64,000 nucleotides of DNA from an uncultured Eubacterium sp. (GTDB lineage Bacteria > Bacillota > Clostridia > Lachnospirales > Lachnospiraceae), in assembly GCA_910584345.1 (NCBI GenBank), contig CAJTZX010000012.1:1-64000 (forward strand), written 5' to 3'. Positions 38,989 through 48,720 of this stretch are shown piece after piece. The notes below the pieces were generated by a model that had not been told where the DNA came from, did no database searches, and saw only the letters and a program-made list of their open reading frames with translations. The position numbers were made by a program, and so were the translations under genes. Numbering within the stretch: the stretch's first letter is position 1; every line of letters begins with the position of its first letter.

Positions 38989-40591
38989 CGCTGCGCTGAT
39001 TGCAGGTGCGCAGACAGAGGCCAGAGCAGAGCGGGTAAGCAGCGATTATTCTGATTTTATCCGTGGAGCAGATGTATCTATGCTTGGAGATATTGAAAGG
39101 CTGGGAGGAAAGTTTTATGATGGAGGGGTTCAAAAAGATGCACTGCAGATTATGAATCAGCATGGTGCAAATTATGTGCGGCTGAGACTTTGGGTGAATC
39201 CTTATGACAGTGAAGGAAACAGCTATGGCGGCGGCAGCAATGATTTTCAAATGACCTTAAAGCTTGCCAAACGTGCAAAAGCACAGGGAATGAAAGTGCT
39301 GGTTGATTTCCATCTGAGCGATTACTGGGCAGATCCGGGAACACAGTCAAAACCAAAGGAATGGGCAAATTTATCTTATGAGCAGCTGAAATCTACGCTG
39401 TATCATTATATGAAAGATACAATGAATGATTTTAAGGCGCAAGGAATTATTCCTGATATGATACAGGTAGGAAATGAGACTTCTTCCGGCATTTTATGGG
39501 ACGAAGGAAGAATTGGCGGAACATATACAGAGTTTCATCAGCTTGCCGAGTTATTGAACCAAGCGATCACAGGCGTTCGGGATGCCGTTGGCGATCAGAC
39601 AAAAATCGTTCTGCATTTAGACAACGGAGGAAACAATTCCTTATACCGCTGGTGGTTTGACGGCGTAACGGGATGCGGATATGATCTTGATTTTGATATT
39701 ATTGGATTGACCTATTATCCAATGTGGCATGGAACGATGGAAGATCTGCAGTATAATCTGAATGATATCAGCGCCCGCTATGACAAGGATGTTATGATTG
39801 TAGAGACGGCATATGCGTTTACATTGGCAGATGGAGACGGACTTGGCAGTTCTTTCAGTCCGGATGATGAAAAAATTGGCGGATATCCGGCATCTGTACA
39901 AGGGCAGATGGATTTCATGAGTGATCTCGAATCTGTTATTTTAAATGTACCGAATAATCGCGGTCTTGGATTCTTTTATTGGGAACCGGAATGGATACCG
40001 GTAGAAGGCGCTTACTGGGGAACAGAAGCAGGAAAAGAGTATATCGATGACAACGGACTGTTATCCAATCCGTGGGATAATTTAGCATTGTTTGATTTTG
40101 ACGGAAACGCACTGGAATCGATCGACATTTTCCAGAGACCGGAGCAAAATCTGATCGTTAATCCTGGATTTGAAGCGGATGGACTGACCAATACACCTTC
40201 AGGATGGCAGGTGTGGCTGGATGACGGTGTAGATGCGCCCACAGTGAAGACAGAAGCAAACGGATATGAAGGAGGATATAAATTATCTTTCTGGAATAGT
40301 TCCGATTATGGATGCTCTGTCTATCAGACGGTTACCGGACTGGAAGACGGAACGTATACACTGTCGGCATGGGTTATGACAAATGCAGGACAAAAGGTAA
40401 ATCAGCTATATGCAAAAAATTATGGAGGCGAGGAACTGAATCAGACGCTACCGGTCAGTGATCTTGGGTGGAATAAAGTTGTGATTGACAATATCAAGGT
40501 GACAAACGGTCAGTGTGAGATTGGTGTTTACAGTGTCGCAAACGGCGGAGACTGGTGCAATATAGACCATATGATACTGCGGAAAAAATAA
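38930..40591 (+). CDS. Secreted GH53 galactanase with C-terminal CBM61, 5' end replaced by permease sequence
   Basis: The enzyme region starts with FIRGADVSMLGDIERLGGKFY and has IRLRLWVNPYD-type (VRLRLWVNPYD), DFHLSDYWADPG, the acid/base Glu near residue 183 in GNETSSG and the nucleophile in IVETAYAFT. Residues ~405-553 resemble CBM61 galactan-binding modules (NPGFEADG, GCSVYQTV, NIDHMILRKK). A signal-peptide core VLLGAALSAALIAGAQTEARA is present but its natural basic start is gone. The open frame now begins at an ATG inside the permease (residues 1-11 derive from it), with no strong ribosome site. It may still be made and exported at low level, or be inactive. Confidence 0.75.
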   Translation: MYVWAGFSRSIKVLLGAALSAALIAGAQTEARAERVSSDYSDFIRGADVSMLGDIERLGGKFYDGGVQKDALQIMNQHGANYVRLRLWVNPYDSEGNSYGGGSNDFQMTLKLAKRAKAQGMKVLVDFHLSDYWADPGTQSKPKEWANLSYEQLKSTLYHYMKDTMNDFKAQGIIPDMIQVGNETSSGILWDEGRIGGTYTEFHQLAELLNQAITGVRDAVGDQTKIVLHLDNGGNNSLYRWWFDGVTGCGYDLDFDIIGLTYYPMWHGTMEDLQYNLNDISARYDKDVMIVETAYAFTLADGDGLGSSFSPDDEKIGGYPASVQGQMDFMSDLESVILNVPNNRGLGFFYWEPEWIPVEGAYWGTEAGKEYIDDNGLLSNPWDNLALFDFDGNALESIDIFQRPEQNLIVNPGFEADGLTNTPSGWQVWLDDGVDAPTVKTEANGYEGGYKLSFWNSSDYGCSVYQTVTGLEDGTYTLSAWVMTNAGQKVNQLYAKNYGGEELNQTLPVSDLGWNKVVIDNIKVTNGQCEIGVYSVANGGDWCNIDHMILRKK

Positions 40592-40691
40592 ACATATAAA
40601 TGAAAAAAGACAGGCAGCAAAAGCTGTTACCACATAAGGAGATAATTTAAAAGCATTATTGGAATACAACTTATGGGGGATAGCAAAGGCA

Positions 40692-40733
40692 AAAGCCAGC
40701 GTAAGAAATGTTTCTGCTTCTTACGCTGGCTTT
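40692..40733 (+). terminator. Intrinsic terminator of the galactan operon
   Basis: AAAGCCAGCGTAAGAA (40692-40707) and TTCTTACGCTGGCTTT (40718-40733) form a perfect 16-bp stem. Confidence 0.88.
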
Positions 40734-41104
40734 CTTTCTGTCAAAATATAGAATTGCACATACGCATATCACTGTCCTTATCCGTGAGCATGAAGGAAAA
40801 GTATCATAATCCATGTAATAAAGGAAACATAATTATGAAGCAGCCTGCGCAGAGTATGAAAAAATCTGCGGAGAAAAAGTGGTGGATACTAAGAGTATCA
40901 GAGACAGGCTCAAGCAAAAAGAGCAGAGAGTAAAGGAGAGAGAGGCAGGCAGGGAGCATCGGGCAATGCTTTTTTATTGTTCCTTACTGTCCATTTAATA
41001 AACAGATAAGAAACAAATAGTAAACAGATAAAGACTTTTTCGAAATATGATATATAATATCATAGAAACACAAACTTCTTTTCAATCACTATGGAGGGAT
41101 AAAC
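40734..41104. other. Intergenic region before the ABC/two-component module
   Basis: AT-rich. A TATAAT (41053-41058) lies within GATATATAATATC, a near-palindrome, and is the likely -10 for the module; no good -35 is seen. Short open stretches (for example 40834-40933) have no recognisable product. Confidence 0.5.
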
Positions 41105-41863
41105 ATGATTACGATTCTTCATACCGATAAATTGTGCAAATCATTTTCAAACGGCGGCTTGCAGCAGCATATCATCAAGAATCTTGATCTTGAGATCAGG
41201 GAAAAGGACTTCACTGTTATAATGGGGGCGTCGGGTTCGGGCAAATCCACTCTGCTTTATGCACTTTCTGGAATGGATACCCCGACCCTCGGCAGAGTTT
41301 TCTTCGGTGACAAGGATATATCGAAATATACCAACGATCAGCTTGCTGTGTTCAGACGTGAAAACTGCGGGTTTGTCTTTCAGAGCATTTATCTGCTCGA
41401 AAACATGACCGTATTCGATAACATCATGACAGGTGCGCTTGTGATACAGAAGAACAGTCCCGAGCTTGTGAAAAAGACCGAGGAGCTTCTCAAAAAGGTC
41501 GGTATAGGCGAAAAGCTGTGGGATAAATACCCGAACCAGCTTTCGGGCGGTGAGTGTCAGAGGGTCGGTATCGTAAGAGCGGTCATCAATGATCCAAAGA
41601 TACTTTTTGCCGATGAGCCGACAGGCAGTCTGAACTCGGCTTCGAGCCGTGACGTTCTTGATATCTTCACGGAACTGAACTCGAAAGGACAAAGCATTGT
41701 AATAGTGACGCACGACATGAAAACCGCTCTCAGAGGAAACAGGGTGATATATCTTCGTGACGGTGCTGTGATCGGCGAACATGAAATGCCGTCATTCGGC
41801 ACAAATGATATCAAGAGCAGACAAGAGGGCTTGCAGAGATTCCTCGATGATATGGGGTGGTAA
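41105..41863 (+). CDS. ABC transporter ATP-binding protein (LolD/MacB type)
   Basis: 252 residues with Walker A GASGSGKS, Q-loop VFQSIYLL, signature LSGGECQRV, Walker B ILFADEPTGS and a switch His (VTHD). This is the MacB/LolD/BceA group that powers FtsX-type permeases. GGAGGG precedes the ATG. The next gene, its permease, starts 1 bp after the stop. Codon choice (many CTC, GAG, GAC, CCC) differs from flanking genes, suggesting that the five-gene module came from another lineage, such as a Ruminococcus relative. Confidence 0.95.
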   Translation: MITILHTDKLCKSFSNGGLQQHIIKNLDLEIREKDFTVIMGASGSGKSTLLYALSGMDTPTLGRVFFGDKDISKYTNDQLAVFRRENCGFVFQSIYLLENMTVFDNIMTGALVIQKNSPELVKKTEELLKKVGIGEKLWDKYPNQLSGGECQRVGIVRAVINDPKILFADEPTGSLNSASSRDVLDIFTELNSKGQSIVIVTHDMKTALRGNRVIYLRDGAVIGEHEMPSFGTNDIKSRQEGLQRFLDDMGW

Positions 41864-41864
41864 T

Positions 41865-44402
41865 ATGGAAAAGATACTCAGACTTTCTTTTGCAAATATG
41901 AAAAAGCATAAGAAACAGACGATACTCCTTACTCTGCTGATCGTGTTCTGTATGGCTGTCACATCGGCGGCAGCTGCGGGCAGCATTGATATGACGGGCA
42001 TATTTCCCCGTGTGGCGGAAGAGTATGCCGTACATAAAAATGCGCTTTATATCAAAGAGGATTATTACAATGACAGCTTCATCCGGCTGCTTCGTGAAGA
42101 TGAGAGGGTAACGGATATCGATCATGTCCGTGTTCTGTTCAGTACGGCAACGAAATACCTTGACAATGAAGGCGAGGAACAGTCGCTGTATATGAGTTTC
42201 GTGACTAAAGAGCTCGAAAAGAACATAGAGCGCTCTCCCATAGAAACGACCCTCACCGATGAGGAGATAGCAGCGCTTGAACACCCGATCTATCTGCCCT
42301 ATGCAGGCAGAGAATCCCTTGCATCAAAGTTCAGTGAGGGCGACACTTTTAACATCATTTACGGAACAAAGCTGTTCTCCTTTACAGTTGCAGGTTTTTA
42401 TGAATCAATTTTTATGCCCGCAACCGGTATGGGTTTCCAGATGATCGTTTCGGACAGCGACTATGTTTCTCTGATGACCATAATCGACAAGTATGAAATG
42501 GTGCTGTTCGACTGCAATCCGCTTGATGACTGTGTGGATATATATTTAAAATTTTATGACAGAGTTGAAGAACAGACAGGCAAAGATATCGGATATAATA
42601 TTCTGAGCTTGCTGTATAATAATCTGGAACAGAAAAGTGCTGTTTTCTCGGAGATTGTCATTGGTATCATGCTGTTTATGGCAGTTGTTATATTCATTGC
42701 CGCCGCTATTATGATACGTTTCCGTATCGCAGGCGATATACAGGATCAGATACAGTCTATCGGCGTATTGGAAGCACTCGGTTATACATCAAAGGAGATC
42801 GCACTTTCCTATACCGCGGAGTATCTTATGACAGCCCTTGCAGGCGTTATGATCGGCGCAGGCGGCGCATTTGCGCTGCTGCCTGTACTGCACAGAGTCA
42901 CTGAAACACTTTCGGGACATCACGGCAGTCTGCATATCTATCCGCTCCCGATACTGCTGACGGCATTGACTATCCTTATTTTTGTGGGAGTAATCGCACA
43001 TACAAGAGCTTTGGCAGTAAAGAAATATCCCCCTGTGCAGGCTTTCCGTAAAGGAATAGCTGTTCATCATTTCGGCAAAAACCGGTTTCCGCTCAGGAAT
43101 ACTAAAAACAGCGTGCATCTTCGCCTTGCCCTGAAAGGCTTTTTCGATCATATGAAGCAGAATATCAGTCTTACTGTCTGCATAGCTGTTTCGGCACTTG
43201 CCGCTGTCGCAGGTATCCTGATTGCCGACCTGTTCGCCTCTGATCTGAAAGCTGCTGCAAGGCTGACAGGAGAGGAAATGCCCGACCAAATAGTGAGCGT
43301 TATGCACTCCGCCAACACTGAGGAGCTTGCGGAAAGAATAAGCGAGATGCAGGGTGTAAAACGTGTGCAGACAGGTTCGTTTTCTCTTGATCTGTCCGAA
43401 TGGATGTCTCTGTATGCCTTTGACCGTGAGAGTTGTCTTGTGCCGGTATCCTATCCCGATTTTTCTCAGTGCGAGAACATTCAGGCAACAGCAGGCAGAC
43501 TTCCCGAACATGACAATGAGATCGCTGTTTCAAAGCTGTTCGCTATCCAGCACAGCCTGAAGGTCGGTGACAATCTCACCCTCGAATGCAACAGGGTAAA
43601 AAAGAATTACCTCATCTGTGGATTAATTCCAAGCATGTCCAACAACGGAACAAATCTCTATATTACCGAACAGGCTTTTAAACGTATCATGCCCACTTAC
43701 CGCCCCTCTGCGATAGAGATATACCTTGAGGACAAAACGGATCGGGCAGAGTTTCAGACACTGCTTATGCAGACCTACGGCAGATCAGTGGCTGATACCC
43801 GTAAAACAGAAAGCATCGGCGATACCGCCGAGGAACGATTGAGTGCTAAAGCCGATCGGCTGATTGCAGAGTATCTCGCCAATCACGGTGCAGATTATAT
43901 TGAATACTCGATACAGATCGGCGATAAGACGATATCGGGTTCCAGCGAGAGCTTTGCTATCAAAAATGTGCAGGACATCAAACATGTCCTGCAGACGCAG
44001 ATGGGCGGTATTTTCAGCACAATCAGCCTGACATCCTGGTCACTTATGGGTATCGCAGCAGTCGTTTCAGCTATCATTATCATAGCCCTTATGGAGCAGG
44101 CTGTCAGACGTCAGAGAAAAGAACTTGGTATCATGCTCGGACTCGGCTACACCACAAAGGAGCTTATGGTACAGCTTGCAATGCGTATCATGCCTGCTGT
44201 GATCGTGGCAATTATCCTCGGCACTGTCGGTGCGGCGGCTGTGTTTCATGCGGTAATGGACGCTATGGTCGGCACAACACCCATAAATATCCCCATGATG
44301 ATCGTTACAATTATAATTATGATACTGTTCTGCTTCGGTTGTGCGTATGTTGGTGCAGGCAGGATAAAGAAGATCTCTGTAACAGAGCTTATGACCGAAT
44401 AA
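41865..44402 (+). CDS. FtsX-family ABC permease (two-domain)
   Basis: 845 residues. One N-terminal helix (TILLTLLIVFCMAVTSAAAAG, about residues 19-39), a large outer domain, four helices (~255-450) forming the first FtsX core, a second outer domain, and three C-terminal helices (~715-840). The layout matches ABC3 permeases that move lipids, peptides or antibiotics across the membrane rather than import nutrients. The start at 41865 follows GGGGTGG. With the ATPase it makes the transporter governed by the two-component genes downstream. Confidence 0.92.
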   Translation: MEKILRLSFANMKKHKKQTILLTLLIVFCMAVTSAAAAGSIDMTGIFPRVAEEYAVHKNALYIKEDYYNDSFIRLLREDERVTDIDHVRVLFSTATKYLDNEGEEQSLYMSFVTKELEKNIERSPIETTLTDEEIAALEHPIYLPYAGRESLASKFSEGDTFNIIYGTKLFSFTVAGFYESIFMPATGMGFQMIVSDSDYVSLMTIIDKYEMVLFDCNPLDDCVDIYLKFYDRVEEQTGKDIGYNILSLLYNNLEQKSAVFSEIVIGIMLFMAVVIFIAAAIMIRFRIAGDIQDQIQSIGVLEALGYTSKEIALSYTAEYLMTALAGVMIGAGGAFALLPVLHRVTETLSGHHGSLHIYPLPILLTALTILIFVGVIAHTRALAVKKYPPVQAFRKGIAVHHFGKNRFPLRNTKNSVHLRLALKGFFDHMKQNISLTVCIAVSALAAVAGILIADLFASDLKAAARLTGEEMPDQIVSVMHSANTEELAERISEMQGVKRVQTGSFSLDLSEWMSLYAFDRESCLVPVSYPDFSQCENIQATAGRLPEHDNEIAVSKLFAIQHSLKVGDNLTLECNRVKKNYLICGLIPSMSNNGTNLYITEQAFKRIMPTYRPSAIEIYLEDKTDRAEFQTLLMQTYGRSVADTRKTESIGDTAEERLSAKADRLIAEYLANHGADYIEYSIQIGDKTISGSSESFAIKNVQDIKHVLQTQMGGIFSTISLTSWSLMGIAAVVSAIIIIALMEQAVRRQRKELGIMLGLGYTTKELMVQLAMRIMPAVIVAIILGTVGAAAVFHAVMDAMVGTTPINIPMMIVTIIIMILFCFGCAYVGAGRIKKISVTELMTE

Positions 44403-44417
44403 AGCGGGAGGAATAAT

Positions 44418-46373
44418 ATGATGAAGAAGATAACAGCGGCAATAGCAGCGATCATGATACTGGCGGCGATACCCGTTACGGCAGCTTATGGTGCAGACAG
44501 GGAAACGACGCCTGTACAGACAGAGAAAAAAGCCGATACCGTTTCGGCAATAGGCTCGGTAAGCAAGATATTCTGTACGACTGCGGCATTACAGCTTTAT
44601 GAGCAGGGACTGCTCAACATTGACGCTCCCGTGACGGATTATGTCCCCGAATTTACAATGCAGGACGAGCGATATAAAGATATCACTGTGAGAATGCTCA
44701 TGAATCACACTTCCGGGCTTATGGGAATGGTATATGATGATATGATACTCTATGATGATATTGATACGACATATCATGACAGATTCATCGGACATCTGAA
44801 AAATTCACGTCTGAAAGCTGACCCTGGAACACTTGCGACTTACAGCAATGACGGTTTCACACTGCTTGAGATCGTGGTGGAACGTGTCAGCGGTGAAAGT
44901 TTTACCGATTATGTGGAGAATCATATCTCAAAGCCGCTCAAACTTGAAAACACCGGAACGGCTGCAAAAATGTACGGCAATAAGAATACGGCAAATATCT
45001 TTGTCGGCGGTATACCGTATGATACGGACTATTGTATGGCATTCGGCTCGGGCGGCATCATGTCCACAGCACCGGAGCTTTGCGGATTCGGCACGGCATT
45101 CTTCAAAGGTGATGAGACTTTGCTCAGACAATCGTCAAAGGACGAAATGCAGAAGAACAATGCCCGTGACAAATATGAGAATGCATTCGGTCTCGGCTGG
45201 GATACAGTCGATTGTAGTCAAAACTGGACGACAAGCAAGGACGTTCGGATCATGTTCAAGAGCGGTTCGCTGTTACATCAGTACGCAGGACTTATGGTAG
45301 CTCCCGATGAACAGATAAGCGTGTCGGTGACAATGAACGGCGCAAGTTCTGGCGGTGCAACAACGATGCTGACCGAATCGCTCATGATCTCCGCTCTTGC
45401 CCAAAAGGGCATAACAGTCACTTTTGATGAACCAAAAGTAATGGAAGCAGCGGACAAAGTTCCGGAAAAATATCTGAAAATGGCGGATATCTATGCGAGA
45501 GAGGACGGCATATTCAAAGTGGAGTTCCCCGGCGGGAAGTATATGGGGATCACCGAGATCACAGCAGAAAACCCCAAAACAAAACGGTATATGTACACTG
45601 CTGATGACAGCTTTGTGCTTATGGACGGTGAACCCGATTCGGATAATTTTGTTCAGGCAGGCGATCAGGAACTGCTCACATTTACCGAAAGGAACGGTAA
45701 TATCTATATCTGCAAGTATGCAAATACCTATGCAGACGGCTTCGGACGGTATATAGATCTATCTTACTATCTGCAAAGAGTGGGAGAGTTTCATGTCAGC
45801 GACAGCGTTCAGCAGGCTTGGACGCAGAGGAACGGCAAAAAATACTACATGACAAACATGAAGTATTCCAACGTTTTTTACAATGTAAGCCCCTGCGTTA
45901 AGCTGAATGTACCCGAGGGTATAAACGGCTGTGCGAAGTTTACGGGTGAGATGATCATGAAGACGATGAGTTTTACCAATGAAAATAAGGCGGAGGGCTT
46001 TGTTTTGATACCTGGCGAAGCAGGACGTGAGCTGACCGATTTTGAAGTGTTCACCGAGAACGGCTGTGAATACCTGCGCACAGTCGATCAGGCTATGATG
46101 TTGGTAAGTGAGGATTCCATTTACGATCTTACGGCAGATATTCACGAAATAGTTCTTGAAACGGGACGGGCAAAGTGGTATAAGATAGGTGAGATGGACT
46201 TAAAGTCCGTTACCCTTGATATCCCCGAAAAGGCAGCAGTTTATATTTATGATAAGTTTGATAATGTGGTTTACTCAAGCTATATGAATGGCTATGGAAA
46301 TCATGTGACACTTCCCGAAAGCGGAAAGATCGTATTCATAGGCGAGAGCGGCGAAAAGGTGGGTATTGGATGA
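44418..46373 (+). CDS. Exported beta-lactamase-fold serine hydrolase with short N-terminus
   Basis: 651 residues with a signal peptide (~1-27). The active Ser-x-x-Lys reads GSVSKIFCTTAA, and Tyr-Ser-Asn (TYSNDGFTLLE) is present about 100 residues later; HTSGLMG is also typical of the class C/PBP4-like family. The 30-40 residues normally ahead of the Ser motif (the first strands) are unusually short. The ~300-residue C-terminal part is beta-rich and not recognised. It may be a D-Ala-D-Ala-type peptidase or a resistance protein guarding the cell while the ABC pump exports or detoxifies. GGGAGGA lies upstream. It is cotranscribed with the transporter. Confidence 0.8.
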   Translation: MMKKITAAIAAIMILAAIPVTAAYGADRETTPVQTEKKADTVSAIGSVSKIFCTTAALQLYEQGLLNIDAPVTDYVPEFTMQDERYKDITVRMLMNHTSGLMGMVYDDMILYDDIDTTYHDRFIGHLKNSRLKADPGTLATYSNDGFTLLEIVVERVSGESFTDYVENHISKPLKLENTGTAAKMYGNKNTANIFVGGIPYDTDYCMAFGSGGIMSTAPELCGFGTAFFKGDETLLRQSSKDEMQKNNARDKYENAFGLGWDTVDCSQNWTTSKDVRIMFKSGSLLHQYAGLMVAPDEQISVSVTMNGASSGGATTMLTESLMISALAQKGITVTFDEPKVMEAADKVPEKYLKMADIYAREDGIFKVEFPGGKYMGITEITAENPKTKRYMYTADDSFVLMDGEPDSDNFVQAGDQELLTFTERNGNIYICKYANTYADGFGRYIDLSYYLQRVGEFHVSDSVQQAWTQRNGKKYYMTNMKYSNVFYNVSPCVKLNVPEGINGCAKFTGEMIMKTMSFTNENKAEGFVLIPGEAGRELTDFEVFTENGCEYLRTVDQAMMLVSEDSIYDLTADIHEIVLETGRAKWYKIGEMDLKSVTLDIPEKAAVYIYDKFDNVVYSSYMNGYGNHVTLPESGKIVFIGESGEKVGIG

Positions 46374-46386
46374 AAGAAGTGATAGT

Positions 46387-47100
46387 ATGGATTATAAGTG
46401 CCTGATGATAGACGATGATGAGATCATTGCCGAAAACACGGCTGAGTATTTTAATGCGTTCGATATAAACACGGCTTATGTTACAAGCTATGAGAATGCG
46501 GTGGACTTCCTTGCGGAGAACACCGTTTCTGTGCTGCTTTTAGATATAAACCTCGGGGACAAGTCTGGCTTTGAGCTGTGTAAGAGCATAAGGAGCGAAT
46601 ACAATATGCCTATCCTTTTCATCAGTGCCCGTACAAGTGATGACGATTTGCTTATGGCACTTAATATTGGCGGAGATGATTATATCAAAAAGCCTTTCAA
46701 GATGAATATTCTCCTTGCAAAGGTCAGGGCTATTCTGAACAGATACGAAAGAACACAGTCTGTCGTGAAAGAATCGCCTAAAGCGACAAGCAGCAGAAAA
46801 ATACAGATCATTGACGGTCTGTTTTTTGATACACAGTCGCACTGCATAAGTAAAAACGGAGAACAGATCACGCTGAAAGCTCTTGAATACAAAATGCTGT
46901 TCTATTTTCTGGAGCATAGAGGAAAGGTCATAACAAAGGACGAGTTCTTGCAGAATGTGTGGAAAGACGAGTGCGTCGGTGAGGGTACGGTTGCGGTGCA
47001 TATCCGTCATCTTCGGGAAAAGCTCGAAGCCGACCCGAATGAGCCGAAGATCATAAAAACTGTTTGGGGTGTAGGATATATCATGGGTGAAACGTCATGA
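46387..47100 (+). CDS. OmpR-family response regulator
   Basis: 237 residues. The receiver domain has the acidic pair in MIDDDE, phospho-acceptor Asp in LLLDINLGD, and Lys in IKKPF. The C-terminal winged helix has ALEYKMLFYFLEHRGKV, RHLREKLE and VWGVGY. It probably controls the ABC transporter operon on signals from the next gene's kinase. I start at the ATG at 46387; an in-frame TTG at 46366 is possible and would overlap the previous gene. It overlaps the kinase gene by four bases. Confidence 0.92.
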   Translation: MDYKCLMIDDDEIIAENTAEYFNAFDINTAYVTSYENAVDFLAENTVSVLLLDINLGDKSGFELCKSIRSEYNMPILFISARTSDDDLLMALNIGGDDYIKKPFKMNILLAKVRAILNRYERTQSVVKESPKATSSRKIQIIDGLFFDTQSHCISKNGEQITLKALEYKMLFYFLEHRGKVITKDEFLQNVWKDECVGEGTVAVHIRHLREKLEADPNEPKIIKTVWGVGYIMGETS

Positions 47101-48350
47101 GGTACGGAAGAACACTTATTCTTCTTGCGATGACCGTCGCCTGCTGTATCGGGATATTCGTCATGACGAGCAGGAAAAAATATATGTCAAACATCGTCCT
47201 GCAAAATGATATTGCTGAAACAGTAAGAGAAAATATGAATGACCTTGCTGTTCTTGAAGAAAAGTTTCCCGATACCGATATACTTGTGTTTGATAGGGAG
47301 GGTTTCTGCATCTATCCCGAGGGTGAAAACTTAACGCTCACGAAATCAAGAAATAACGGCGATCTGTGTCTTGCAGTGACGGACGGTGACAGATTTCTTG
47401 CAACAGCGGCGATACCCGATCCGTCTTTTTCGGGGTATAACAAGGCTTTTGCTCAACTGACCTGTGCGGCTGTAATATTGTTTCTTATCATGGTAACGGC
47501 GGGAGTATCGTTCTATCTGTATATCGGCAGGAACATCTTAAAGCCATTCCGCAAGATGAAAGAGTTTGCAGGCAGGATATCAATGGGCGATCTCGACAGT
47601 CCTCTTGAAATGGAGCGCAGCAATCTGTTTGGGGTTTTCACCGAGAGCTTTGATATCATGCGTGAGGAATTGAGAGCATCAAAAGCCAGAGAAACAGAAC
47701 TCAAACGAAAAGAAAAAGAGCTTGTTGCTGAGCTGAGTCACGACCTGAAAACGCCTATTACGGGTATCAACACAATCTGCGATGTGCTGAGTCTGAAAGT
47801 ACAGGATAAATATGTTCTTGGCAAGGTTGAGGGCATACAGAAGAAGACACAGCAGATGGAACTTCTCGTCACTGATCTGCTGACTGCTGCACTTGACGAT
47901 CTTGGCGAGATGACCGTGAACTGCACGGATGAAAATGCGGCTGTGCTGTATGACATCATCAGGGCGGCGGATACACGCTCTCTTGTGAGAAGGAGTACGA
48001 TACCCGAATGTATGATACACATTGACATAAAACGTATGGAGCAAATTATCGGAAACATTATCGGTAATTCTTATAAATATGCCGATACTCCCATAGACAT
48101 TGAGTGTGCTTCGAGCGGAGACTATCTGAAACTGTCGATCACCGATTACGGCGAGGGCGTTCCGGCTGACGAGCTTGATCTTATAATGAACAAATTTTAC
48201 CGTGGCAAGAACGTAAAAGATTCCGACATAGACGGCAGCGGTCTGGGGCTGTATATTGCTTCGGTTCTTATGGCTAAAATGAACGGTGAACTTATATGTT
48301 CAAGCAAGGGTAAAGGATTGACAGTGACTTTGATGATCCTGCTGTCGTAG
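47097..48350 (+). CDS. Membrane histidine kinase
   Basis: 417 residues. An N-terminal helix, a short outer domain (~30-130), a second helix (~125-148) and a HAMP region precede HisKA with the phospho-His in ELSHDLKTPITG, followed by N box (IIGNIIGNSYKYA), DYGEGVP and GSGLGLYIA of the ATPase domain. It pairs with the response regulator upstream (ATGA overlap). The small outer domain means that it probably senses through the ABC permease, as Bce-type kinases do; that is inference. Confidence 0.92.
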   Translation: MRYGRTLILLAMTVACCIGIFVMTSRKKYMSNIVLQNDIAETVRENMNDLAVLEEKFPDTDILVFDREGFCIYPEGENLTLTKSRNNGDLCLAVTDGDRFLATAAIPDPSFSGYNKAFAQLTCAAVILFLIMVTAGVSFYLYIGRNILKPFRKMKEFAGRISMGDLDSPLEMERSNLFGVFTESFDIMREELRASKARETELKRKEKELVAELSHDLKTPITGINTICDVLSLKVQDKYVLGKVEGIQKKTQQMELLVTDLLTAALDDLGEMTVNCTDENAAVLYDIIRAADTRSLVRRSTIPECMIHIDIKRMEQIIGNIIGNSYKYADTPIDIECASSGDYLKLSITDYGEGVPADELDLIMNKFYRGKNVKDSDIDGSGLGLYIASVLMAKMNGELICSSKGKGLTVTLMILLS

Positions 48351-48696
48351 TTTATTGTATAATGTATCTTGGATCATTATGCCTTTGACACACCTCGCGC
48401 CGCTTTAAAATTGTTCCGTTCGCTTAGCTTTTTCCACTGAAAAGGCGGAGTTTGGAAATTCGGGAGTATGAAGGGTATGAGCCGGATGAGGTAGTATAAT
48501 TTGAAACGTAAATAAATTTGTGTCTTTAAGTGTATTTGTGTCTATCAGTTCAGTTGTTCCTAAATGTCAGAATTTTCAGTACTTTTAAGGTTGGCGGGAA
48601 TGTCCTTATACATAGAACATCTACGATACAGTAAGGGGAAGTTGAGTTTGGGCGGTTTTCTAGTTGATGTGCCCTGGCGGTCGGTAGAGGAGGAAC
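48351..48696. other. Intergenic region with degraded sequence
   Basis: No intact gene. The part from ~48600 belongs to a diverged direct repeat with 49425-49545. The rest shows no recognisable coding or RNA feature. Confidence 0.55.
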
Positions 48697-48720
48697 GTGC
48701 TAAGCAATACATTAAAAATT
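48600..48720 (+). repeat. Diverged direct repeat, copy 1 (copy 2 at 49425-49545)
   Basis: Shared pieces in the same order include cttata-a-atagaacat-tacg, ggttttctagtt-atgt, cgaggagg-like and gtacatt/atacattaaaaatt. By eye roughly two-thirds of positions agree over ~115 bp. They flank the Rpn-nuclease remnant and may be two relics of the same gene family's 5' region. Confidence 0.5.

Noticed and set aside
40673..40933. 86-codon open frame after the galactan operon
   Set aside because: It begins inside the terminator region, has no ribosome site and shows no recognisable motif.
42789..43511. 240-codon minus-strand open frame inside the ABC permease gene
   Set aside because: Shadow frame caused by the codon bias of the acquired module; no start signal or family motif.
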